Source: Gentiana macrophylla (taxonomy: Eukaryota; Streptophyta; Magnoliopsida; Gentianales; Gentianaceae). From it: a stretch of 64,000 nt of DNA. Positions 1-9,169 of this stretch are shown here, in pieces. The stretch's first letter is position 1; each line of letters starts with the position of its first letter. Both the position numbers and the translations under genes were made by a program. Below the pieces are notes generated by a model. The model had not been told where the DNA came from. It saw only the letters and a program-made list of their open reading frames with translations, and did no database searches. The DNA is taken from assembly GCA_026214975.1 (NCBI GenBank), contig CM047805.1:110417845-110481844 (forward strand), read 5' to 3'.

Positions 1-429
1 CTCATTTTAATAAATGCATGCAATAAGTATAGCATGTAGGTTTCATGTATATATAAATTAATATATTTATTATATCTTAGCTATGAATATACTTTTGCAA
101 TTGTAAAGTAACAGTTGTTAAACATAGTAACATTTTAGATAATGATCATATATTTTAAATATTTGATGTGTGTATCTAAGATTCAATTTAATTAGTTTGA
201 TAGGAAGAATAGTGAAACCATATATATAATTTTATTGTAGGTTGTAAATGGTTAGAGATATATTTTAGTCATTATAACCATATAATGACTATGGAGAGAT
301 ATAATTATTTTCTAAGCTATACTTTCATTGTTCTTATTTAACTGGGAAAGTTGCCGAAATCATGCATACCAATCCAATATATCTCCCCGCATAATAAATG
401 CATACCAATTTAACGGATGGATTATGCAG

Positions 430-1430
430 TCTGGAACTACTCTTCGTCCTCAATTTTATCTGTCATAAAATCTTTGGATTGGACGTGATCAACTCATCTT
501 AAATGCTCTTATTTCTTCTCTTTCTCAAAATATCATTATGTTTATCACTCAAGCAAAGACTTCTCATGAGGCATGGACTACTTTATATGATACATATGCA
601 AAGCCCTCCCATGGCCGAATAAAATAAATTAAATAGTACCTCAAATCTATGCAAAAAGGTTCTCAAACAATTTCTAATTATCTTAATGTTGTGAAAACTA
701 AAGCCGATGAATTAGTCGACAGATCCGGATGATCTTGTGAATCCTATTGTGAACTATTTGGGAGATGACTATAAAGAGTTGTCTAGGGATGTTCAATCAC
801 GTGACACCCCCATTGATTTTGAAGAGCTCCATTAAAAGCTGATTAATTATTAGACTCTTCCGTCTAAGATGCAACCGTCACCTTTTCTGGCTTTGCTACC
901 ACTCATTCGGCTGTATGGCATCCCTCTCCCAGCGTTGGTTCATTTCCATGTCTTACTATTCTCAATTCCTAAGAACACGCACAAAATACTTTCTCTGATG
1001 CACTTTGCTCGAGCTTCGCCCTAAAAACCTTACTTGGTTATTTCCGGTGTGCAAAGGACATTCAGAGGAATGGTGTAGTTCTTACCATGTTCAACCTCTT
1101 AAAAAAATCTCATTATGTCCAGCCCTCCAATATTGCGTCCTTTTCACATATTTGGATGCTTCGTCATCTTCTTCATGGCTTCTTGATAGTGGTGCAAAGG
1201 ATCATGTTACCACTCATCTTAGTGATTTGGCATTACACACGCCTATTCTGAATCTGAAGACATAATGGTTGGTGATGGAAATAATATTTTCATCACACAC
1301 ACAGGTTCTATTTTTCTCTCTATGCCTTCAACTTATTTACATTGAATGTTCGTGAGAGGGGCAGCCATTATATTAACATTATATTATGGAGAAGTTGTTG
1401 ACTTCCCTATGCATCTAGACTAAGGTCTAA
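430..1430 (+). mobile_element. Copia gag/protease remnant
   Basis: Broken reading frames read as a Copia capsid (UBN2-type gag): RDQLILNALISSLSQ and HEAWTTLYDTYAKPSHGRIK near 485-630, then SNYLNVVKTKADELVD and a NYLGDDYKELSRDVQSRDT block to about 830. A protease-like stretch SSSWLLDSGAKDHVT follows at about 1165-1215, where DSGA is the aspartic protease core of Copia elements. Several in-frame stops and shifts, and no LTR on either side within the window, make this a decayed fragment. Seen: motifs and order. Inferred: that it once belonged to one autonomous element. Confidence 0.8.
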
Positions 1431-1975
1431 TGTTTGATGATATCTGAAGTCGTCTGGGTGACAATTGAGTTGATATTCGTGTAAATGAACCTCCGAGTGA
1501 TGATCCAAATAACCTTTCAAGTGGATTTGAGAGTGGGCCTACAAAATACACAAAAGCGTGAGGGGTCCTGAAACTTGCCTCCGGAGGGACATTCCAACTT
1601 TCAAGTCAATATTTGAATGGAAGAATTTCTATTGATATAATATGCGGTGATGTAGAACAAGCGTATAATATGAATACCTTGTAATTGAGGTTGATGATCT
1701 TTTATGTAACTCTTCATTGCGGTGAGTGAATTATGATGCATTGAAGTCGCGGTCAATGGAGTTTACCATGTTTTGATGTAATGAAGCATGTTATGGAGCA
1801 GTTATGGCTTAGGCTATAACGGAACGTAGATTTCAAAGCCATCATTATAGCAGTTACTATTGTGGAGTAATATATGCGTGAAGTGAACGCTCATTGAAGA
1901 GAATATAACCGTTGCATGAGGTCGAGGATGAACTGTGTAGTATTGAGCATAAATGACCGAGGTGTTAAAATTTTA
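1431..1975. other. Spacer without recognised gene
   Basis: No long reading frame, no recognisable protein motif and no clear repeat boundary. It may be further decayed retroelement sequence downstream of the Copia fragment. Confidence 0.5.
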
Positions 1976-2425
1976 TTTCGTTTTTTATTTTTAATTTATT
2001 ATATTTCAGTTTTATGGTATTATTTTAATAATTATTAATTACTTTAAATTAAGGAGAAACACTATTTGGGGAGAAGCACTTTTTTGGGGAAACACACTCA
2101 TAATTTTAGAATAGCAGAGATAGATATTTTTTATTTTTAATTTATTATATTTCAATTCTATGGTATTATTTTAATAATTATTAATTAATTTAAATTAAGG
2201 AGAAACACTTTTTCGAGGAGAAATACTTTTTGGGGAAAATACACCCACACTTTTAGAATAGCAGAGATAGATATAGAGATAGAGATAGATATTTATTATA
2301 TTTAAGTTTTATGGTATTATTTTAATAATTATTAATTAATTTAAAGTAAGGAGAAGTACTTTTTGGGGAGAAATACTTTTTGGGGGAAACACACTCACAC
2401 TTTTAGAATAGTAGAGATATATATA
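1976..2425. repeat. Three diverged tandem copies of a ~150-bp AT-rich unit
   Basis: Units start near 1980, 2128 and 2290. Each carries, in order, a TTTATTATATTT segment, GGTATTATTTTAATAATTA, GGAGAA-CACTTTTTGGGGA, a CACACTC segment and TTTTAGAATAGNAGAGATA. Between units 2 and 3 there is a short GATATA/GAGATA microsatellite. No coding potential. Copies differ by scattered substitutions and small indels, so the array is not recent. Confidence 0.8.
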
Positions 2426-2735
2426 TCCAGAAGTTAGTTGCTTTAAAAGAACATCAAGCAGAAAAGCAAGTAACCAAAATGAAAAAAAATGTTTTCTCTA
2501 ATAAAGATATGGGTAGCCGCCAGCGGGCCAGTACGTATTGCCACCAGACACAGGTGGCGGACTGGCGCCGTCGGTGGAGTCTGCAGGCTGGTGTATTCCT
2601 TAAGTTTTTTTTTTGCTAACTTTTCCTTGTTTCCTTTTTTTTAGGCATCTCTATTCCTTTTTTAACCGGTTTTTTTTATAAGTTTTTTTATTTTTTGTAT
2701 TTTTTTGGGGGGGCTGTTGTTTTAATTAATAAAAT
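2426..2735. other. Spacer with a short GC-rich island
   Basis: About 85 bases around 2510-2595 are much richer in G+C than the surroundings and contain a short inverted repeat (GCCACC ... GGTGGC). The rest is T-rich. No coding signal recognised. Confidence 0.5.
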
Positions 2736-2813
2736 TTATGAAAAATTGTGTAATATTTTGGCATTGTGTCATTGAATTTTGTATACCGTATTTGTTATTA
2801 ATTTTTTTTCAAG

Positions 2814-2917
2814 AATTACTAGAGAAGTTATGTGATAAATCTAATCATGCCATCAAATTGGTAAAACCGTTACGCATTGTGTCTTCTCATTTGATGATTG
2901 ACCGCTATTACTGGAAA
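2814..2917 (+). pseudogene. Possible orphan exon, unknown product
   Basis: An open stretch follows a T-rich tract and a CAAG acceptor and ends at a GTAAAT donor. It would encode a peptide such as LLEKLCDKSNHAIKLVK, which is not AT-rich translation noise. It ends on a complete codon, whereas the exon-like stretch at 3265 needs two leftover bases, so the two cannot be spliced directly. Probably a gene fragment; function unknown. Confidence 0.25.
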
Positions 2918-3264
2918 GTAAATAAAATATATTAAAAGAAGTGAGAGTAATGCTTTTGAGTGCCATTATTTTTTTTTCTTGAGAATTCTAAGCAATTGGA
3001 TGCACCATTAAATAGAAGAATTGGAATTGAAATGAATTATAGGACACTTGTATGGTTTTGCCCAACAAGGATATTAGTACTGTGGTAGTTGCCAACCATA
3101 GTAATAAAGAGCTGCTTCATCCTTTTTGTTTAATCATGTCTGATGTTCTACTTTTTATTTTTGTAAATAAGTTGATGACGTCATTGAAAACTTCTTTTTT
3201 TTACTTCGTTGAAATAGTTTCAGAAATTTCCAACCCTGTATAAGTTTAAAGTGTGTTATTGCAG

Positions 3265-3499
3265 ATCCTATGCTCTGTCTCCTGTTTATGAAGCTGCCAC
3301 CAGGCCTGTGGATGATTCCCCTTTAAGCACCATAAAAGTAGAGTCAGATGACTCTGACAGTAAAGAAGTAATTTTACCTGGTGTAAACCTTCTTTTTGAT
3401 GGAGCAGACTTGTGCCCTTTCGATATCAGCGCGTGTCTGCAGGCTCGTCAACCTGTATCTTTGATTGCAGAAGCCTCAATGGCATCCGCAGGGTTTTAA
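3265..3499 (+). CDS. Exon-like fragment of an unidentified plant protein (3' end)
   Basis: After a TTATTGCAG acceptor a 77-codon open stretch runs to a TAA at 3497-3499. It has balanced amino-acid composition with an acidic serine-rich patch (VESDDSDSKE) followed by a hydrophobic, cysteine-containing block (LLFDGADLCPFDISACLQAR, then QPVSLIAEASMASA). This looks like the C-terminal exon of a real protein rather than chance frame. I could not assign a family. The upstream exons are not evident; the neighbouring 2.4 kb is transposon debris, so it may be a captured or truncated gene piece. The following 240 bases, to about 3740, look like 3' untranslated sequence. Confidence 0.4.
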
Positions 3500-3740
3500 A
3501 TTTAAGCGAGTCCCCTCAGACTGCGATTGACATTTGGAGTTGTTTCTCCCAATTTTCTCTGATGGGAGCATCAAACGGTTCGTGTTGTTATGGATTTCTT
3601 GACTGTGCATTGGGGGGGCTGAGTATGTATCACAAATATGTCTTATTTCAAGGTATGCGCCATAAAACGTCTTCCGTTTTGCTCTTTGTGTTTTATACCT
3701 GGAAAAGATTCAGCTCAATTTAATTACGGTTCAATTTACT

Positions 3741-4736
3741 GCCACTAGAGAAGTAAAAATCATCTCCCTAGCGTATTTTAGCAGCGCCCCTCTGCATTCA
3801 ATCGTGCCTTAGTGATCTGTTGCCCGTATATCAGTTCATTATATTCATCAGAATATCTTCAGTAAATAAGAATAAAAGTGAAATATTTCTTGTTCAATGA
3901 GACTTAAATTTCAGTACTACTATGTTCCTTTCAGTTTGCCATGATAAATGATACCCTCCGTTTGCTTATATTTTGCGCTGTGTTTGCAGGTGGTGGTTTA
4001 TTATTCTTGTCCATCTCTGTTAATATATCGGTTTGATACGCCTGGAAACCATTATTATAGTTATAAGGAACTATACATTATATTTTTATGTAGGTTTTGT
4101 ATGGTTTTTGCCTTTGTTCCTGACAGTGTATAATTTTTTGAACTTACATCATGCATGTGTAAGTGTAAGGCATATATATATTTTTTTTACTAGTGTTTAA
4201 ATTTTACTCATCAGAGGAAGAATTATCTTTTGATATTATTACTATTTCATTCAACGTAGCTGTTTTTGTTTTTATTTTTTTCTTTCTAAAGAAAATAAGG
4301 GTTGAACTGCACATAAAAAACTTTAAGGCAGTTGTTAAAAGGCACAACATCTAATTTACATTCGGGGTACCACGATGATATTCGACTCTAGAATGTCAAA
4401 TTTAAGCTTAATATTTGACTTTTGTATGTTGATTTTTAGGCTTCTATAAAGCTGAAGTGTGGTTTCACGGTATTCCGCATCTACGTTTAAATTACCCGTC
4501 TGCTTCATAACTCGTAATATTGTAACGATGCATGTGTTTAAATATTACTACCTTCTTTCGTCAATGAATAATAGTTGTTTAGAAGTTTTCATATAGATTG
4601 ACAAATTTGATTAATGCATATATTTTTTAATTTTTTTTTTGGTTCATGAAGTCTAGAACGTTCGTTGTTTATCATTAATACAATGATTTATTATTTAAAA
4701 TGTGGTAAGATAGATAATAAGATAAATAAATATTGA
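3741..4736. other. AT-rich spacer
   Basis: Multiple stops in all frames, T-rich tracts, no recognised motif. Might include 3' flank of the exon-like fragment before it. Confidence 0.5.
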
Positions 4737-4900
4737 TTTGGTATTATAAAATTACATTTGTTTATGGACAAAATTAAGGCTATGTAGTAGAAACAACCTG
4801 ACCCATATTTTTAACATATTTGTTGCCTCTTCTCCATCTTCCGTCTCTACTACATAGCCTGAATTTTGTCCATAAACAAATGTAATTTTATAATACCAAA
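4737..4900. repeat. Inverted repeat, ~54-bp arms, 56-bp spacer
   Basis: Bases 4737-4790 are the reverse complement of 4847-4900 with one clear mismatch. The 56-base spacer holds segments that reappear inverted nearby: AACAACCTGACCC (versus 4917-4929), TTTTTAACATATTTGTT (versus about 4935-4951), and a CTCTTCTCC..TTCCGTCT segment resembling the reverse of 6430-6442 beyond the LINE. The arms would form a strong stem if transcribed. The patchwork suggests a rearrangement linked to the LINE insertion. Confidence 0.85.
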
Positions 4901-4924
4901 AAAGAAAAAAGTCTTTGGGTCAGG

Positions 4925-6425
4925 TTGTTTAGTAACAAATATGTTAAAAATGTTGACTTTTTTCAAGTTACTAGCAAAGTGAACGATTCCTTCATCTGGA
5001 AGGGTATTGTGAGAAGTTTCCAAAGTGTTAGTGACGGTTTTGTCTGGAATATTGGGGATGGTAAGGATGTTCTTATGTGGGATGATGTTTGGTTTAATGG
5101 TTCTCCTTTAAGGGATATTATTGATTGTGAAGTTGATATTAGGGATCAAAATATTTCATTGATAGTATTATCTCCTCCGAGGATAAATCCTGGTGCTTTG
5201 AGAAGTCGCATACTATGTTGCCGAGACATGTTATTGATTCCATAAGAGGTCTTCCTCTTAGTCTGACTCCACATGGTTAAGGATCGGCGCTATTGGCAAT
5301 TTACTAGTAATGGAAAGTACTCCACTAAAACCGGGTTCTGGTTCTTAAGAAATGGTTGGAATGATGATCCCATAATCTTTGATTGGAAATCTGTTTGGAA
5401 ATGTTTGATTCCGGAGAAAGTTAAAATGTTTGTTTGGCTGGTCATTCACGGTAAGCTTCTTACCAATGAGGCGAGATTCACCAGAAATTTAACCTCTTCG
5501 AATACTTGTGAAAGATGTAATCTTCATGTTGAAGATATCTCTCACTGCCTTGCCGATTGTCACTTTGCAAAAGGATTTGGAAATGCAACCTCTTAGAGAT
5601 TCTTTATTCAACAAGATTTCGCCTCGGAGAATTGGATGAAATCGAATTTGAAGGACCAAGATTATGTGTCCGATTCTTACTATAAGGGTCCTTCCAATGC
5701 TCTTTTCTCTATGGCCCTGTGGGGTATATGGAAAGACAGAAATAATGTCATTTTTAACAGAACTTCTACTAATCTTGTTCATATATGTAAGCAAATTGTC
5801 TTTCAGGCTAATGAGTTTGTTATTAATTCGCAGAATTCTTCAACGGCCCCTTCCAACAAGTCCATTAAATGGGTTGGTTGGCAGGCCCCTCCTCAGGGTT
5901 GGATCAAACTTAATACGGATGCTAGTCGTTGTGTTACTTCGGGTCACTCAGCTTTGGGTGGTGTTGCTAGAGACCATGAGGGTAAGTGGCTATATGGTTT
6001 CTATGGAAATTCTAATAAGTCTCAAATTTTTTGTGCAGAGCTTAAAGCTATTCGGGAAGGCTCAAGTTGGCTTGGGATAAGGGACATAGAAGTGTCATCA
6101 TTGAATCAGACTCGTTGTCAGCTGTCAGATGCATATTACAAGATGAAGAGTGGGAGGTGAGAGAAGGCTTGCTCATTGAAGACTGTAGAAGGTTTCTGAA
6201 GAGGGACTGGAGATGTATTATCCAGCATACCCTTAGAGAAGGAAACCGTGTTGCAGATCGTCTTGCCGGCTTAGGGCAATCCATTGAAGAAAATCTCATT
6301 GTTTTGAATGATCCCCCTGACTGTATTTGTACTCTTTTAGTAGATGACATTAGAGGCGTTCTTTTGCCTAGACTTTAGTTTTTGTTTTTTGGGGCTCTAG
6401 CCCCCCGTTTTGTACAAAAAAAAAA
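4925..6425 (+). mobile_element. 5'-truncated LINE with zf-RVT and RNase H regions
   Basis: The fragment reads as the C-terminal end of a plant LINE ORF2. First comes the DSFIWKGIVRSFQSVSDGF / GDGKDVLMWDDVW zone typical of the region after the reverse transcriptase. Next is a zf-RVT zone (5273-5580, W-rich, CERCNLHVEDISHCLADC). Last is an RNase H domain (5900-6290) with WIKLNTDAS, GGVARDHEG, AELKAIREG, ESDSLSAV and HTLREGNRVADRLAG, the usual catalytic and helix motifs. The frame shifts near 5200, 5590 and 6065. It ends in a short poly(A) at 6415-6426. The reverse transcriptase and endonuclease are absent, as expected from 5' truncation during target-primed reverse transcription. Confidence 0.9.
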
Positions 6426-6589
6426 AGGAAGACGGAGAAGAGGTACAAAGATTTAAACTATTTTAACATGTCTTCTACAGAGATGGAGGAAGTAGAAATA
6501 CTTCATAGGGGCTAGTAAATTATAAACCTACCAAGTGGAGTATGATTTATTTTGTGAAGGGGTTATGGATAATCTGAAAACCTAATCGA

Positions 6590-7070
6590 ACCGGGGTATT
6601 TCGAATCGGTTCGGTTCGGTTTTCAAAATAGAAAAATCGAAATTTTTGATTCGGTTACGGTTAGTGCTGTAAATTATCCGAAACAGAACAGAAAACCGAA
6701 AACCGAACCGAAACTGAACCGAAAACCAAACTGTTTATACCGAAACCAAATAGAAAAAACCAAATCGTTTATAACCATATAGTGAATCAAACTGTTGTAA
6801 TTGTATAATTTGGATGAAATTTAGTTATTTCGACTAGGTTTTCGGTTAATCAAACGGTTATATTGGTTCGGTTCAATTCGGTTATCTATGATTATTTACT
6901 TTTAATTTTATTTCGTCTTTTTTGTTTACCGACCGAACCGAACATGTTATTTCAGTCGGTTCGGTTCGGTTTTCTTTTACAAAACGGTTCGGTTTCGACT
7001 CAGATTTTAAATTAACCGAAAATTTTGGTTCGGTTACGGCTATTAACCGATCCGAACCGAATCGTGTACA
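6590..7070. repeat. CGGTTCGGTT-rich degenerate palindromic repeat
   Basis: Dense direct and inverted occurrences of TTCGGTTCGGTT and its complement AACCGAACCGAA across about 480 bases, ending in GAACCGAATCGTGTACACCC. Such sequence is common in plant intergenic DNA and often lies in non-autonomous transposons. No coding capacity and no clear terminal duplication seen. A related A/T-rich, CGGTT-bearing array occurs at 28500-29215. Confidence 0.7.
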
Positions 7071-7077
7071 CCCATAA

Positions 7078-7228
7078 ATTTATTTATTTTTTTTAATTTC
7101 TTTTTTTAATTTTTTTGTCGGAAACGAAAGGCCTAAACTACGGGAGGCGGGGATCGAACCCGGTCTCCCCACACCTGGAGCCAGGTACCCTTAATGATAA
7201 CTACTGGTATATACCTTGGTACCACCCA
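7078..7228 (-). mobile_element. tRNA-derived SINE
   Basis: Read on the minus strand from about 7228, the sequence has a polymerase III A-box-like segment (TGGTACCAAGGTA), then about 50 bases later a canonical B box (GGTTCGATCCC, plus-strand complement near 7150-7162), then an A/T-rich tail matching the T-runs at 7080-7120. This order and spacing fit a plant tRNA-derived SINE. Target duplications were not clear. Confidence 0.6.
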
Positions 7229-7376
7229 TAATTTTCTTTATAGTGCAAATTAAACTTGGTTTATATTAGGTATATAAACTGATTACCCACTCAAAAGAAA
7301 AAAAAAAAAAAAAGCCTGATTACCCTGTGGGATCCGGGTCGTGATAACGGGGTGGGGGCATGACGGAGGTTCTTCT

Positions 7377-7625
7377 CAGGGCGCCCTATCTAAGGCCATG
7401 CGAGACCTTGTCTTAAACTCTCAATTGTCGTGCGAAGGCTACCAACTATTTATTTTCGCTAAAAAAAAAAAAAATCAGAGATTTAATCCGATCCAACCTA
7501 ATATAATATGTTAATTTTCTTTTTGATAAATGCCCATTCTTTTTACTCTAATTGATAAACGCCCCAAGAAAAAATTTACTTCGACCCAAAAAAAATAGAT
7601 ATATACAAACAAGTTTTTTGTTTTT
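7377..7625 (+). mobile_element. hAT-family fragment (5' end only)
   Basis: Begins CAGGGCGCCCT and is then collinear with the first ~250 bases of the complete 899-bp element at 54404: AAGGCC..GCGAGAC, TTTCGCTAAAA, then GATTTAATCCGATCCAACC, TTGATAAA..CCC and ATAGATATATACAAACAAG. The match stops at about 7620. The 3' part is missing, so this is a truncated, immobile copy. Confidence 0.8.
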
Positions 7626-8880
7626 GTTTTATGACTTTATCTATATTATTAATTTATTGTATATATCTATATTATAGAAGAAAAAAAAACACACACACAA
7701 AAATAAATAAAACAAACAAAAATAGATAGAACTCATTTTTCACTCCTAAGCTCCGCCTCCCTTCACTCATACTCTTCGTTTCCCCACTTTCCCCCGCCAC
7801 TTGAAATTGTTGATTTTTATTTTTATTTTTTTTTTTTTTGTTTCTTTCCTTCTTTCAATTTCCCATTTATAAACGATAAATTCTATTCTCAAATTCTAAG
7901 TGAGAAGAATATGGTTAATTTAAATCGACAATTCTACTTTGATTAGTGATTTCGCTCTCTAATTGTGTTGCAAGAGCGATCTTGAAATAGTAATATATAA
8001 GTATGTTTTATGTATATGCGTATGAATTTGGTTTTAGTTTAAATATCGCTTTAAAATACTACTTTGTAGGCGTGTTTTGGCATCATCAATAATGTTAGAA
8101 AAATGTGACAAAACATACAGAATTGAATGATCTCCAAAGCGCGTATAAAACGCTTCTTTAAAGAGATGTTTTAAGACCTCTCTCAAGATTCAATTGAAAG
8201 ATCTTCTTTTGGTAGACAATACATGTTTCAGACCGATGATGCTTCTAAAAACTTCATTATCTTTCACACCGAATTCGATGTCTCCCTATATATATACAAC
8301 GAAAAGATATCGTCCTCTTCATGAAAGAACAAACCAGTTAAATTTCAAAGGATGTGTCTCAATGACTATGTACAACCGAAATGATGTGTCCCAAACGAAA
8401 ATTCCTTCTACGAAATCAGTCGAACCCGGCCGTTTTTTTGCGACACACTGTCGACTCAAATGTCAACAATAACATTCAAAACAAAAATAAAAATAGACTT
8501 TCATGAATAAAATATCTAACAAATAACTTGAATTTTGTATTTTCTGACAAGTTAAAACGCGATAAGATGTTTTTTTAAAAAAACAACTTTAACTAAAAAG
8601 CCAATCGGAGCAGTTTAGCCTCAACAAACGCGAGGACCTACCTGTTTCTTCCTCATATCTCCACATGAATCGAAATGATCGATTAGATAATCAAAACTAC
8701 ACAGTTTACATCTAACATATAAATTGTGTGGTTCTGATCATCTCACGAGTCACTTCACTTTAAAAACCCTCATCACAAGAAGTTTCCGAGCATGACTCAG
8801 TTTACTACGTCGCAGAAAGAAAGGCAGTGAACTTTCTCAAAAAGGAAAAAAAAAAGAAAAAGAAGAAAAAATCTCACTCG
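7626..8880. other. AT-rich upstream spacer of ISA3
   Basis: Low-complexity A/T tracts, a CA microsatellite near 7690, and an open frame at 8194-8472 that has no recognisable family and poor codon quality. I see no gene here. Confidence 0.5.
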
Positions 8881-8916
8881 TAAAGATAGTATATCCCATC
8901 GCCTAAAAGTTAGTAC

Positions 8917-8922
8917 CACGTG
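8917..8922. promoter_or_regulatory. G-box (CACGTG) with a second ACGT core nearby
   Basis: CACGTG lies about 240 bases upstream of the ISA3 start codon, and a second ACGT core (CACGTCG) follows at about 8939-8945. G-box/ABRE-type pairs bind bZIP and bHLH factors in light, clock or ABA responses. That they act on ISA3 is inference from position only. Confidence 0.4.
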
Positions 8923-9127
8923 TCGATTCCTACGCTTACACGTCGCCGTTCACATGGCAGACACCAGTTCCATTCCCATTTTCCAAAGCATGCTTCCTCC
9001 CCAAAAAAATAGCAAAACCAATCACACTACCCCTTCACCTGCCTCTGCTCCTCAACTCAAAACCACTTCCCCTCCTTTTTTTCTATAATTCTACTACTCA
9101 ATCCATTCCCCTGATCCTCATTGATAG

Positions 9128-9169
9128 ATGCTGATGCTGCTGCTGCATATTCTGATTCTATGTCGATGA
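9128..9169 (+). CDS. Upstream ORF overlapping the ISA3 start
   Basis: The ATG at 9128 opens a 13-codon frame of mostly leucines ([13 protein letters not shown]) that ends with TGA at 9167-9169, seven bases past the ISA3 ATG at 9160. The uORF is out of frame with ISA3 and overlaps its start. If the transcript begins upstream of 9128, most ribosomes would need leaky scanning or back-up reinitiation to translate ISA3. No peptide conservation can be judged here. Confidence 0.4.
   Translation: MLMLLLHILILCR

Noticed and set aside
7140..7170. Possible functional tRNA gene
   Set aside because: Only internal promoter-like boxes are present; no cloverleaf with acceptor and anticodon arms can be folded, and a poly(A)-type tail points to a SINE.
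8194..8472. 92-codon open frame upstream of ISA3
   Set aside because: No family resemblance, no splice or promoter context, composition typical of chance frames in AT-rich spacer.
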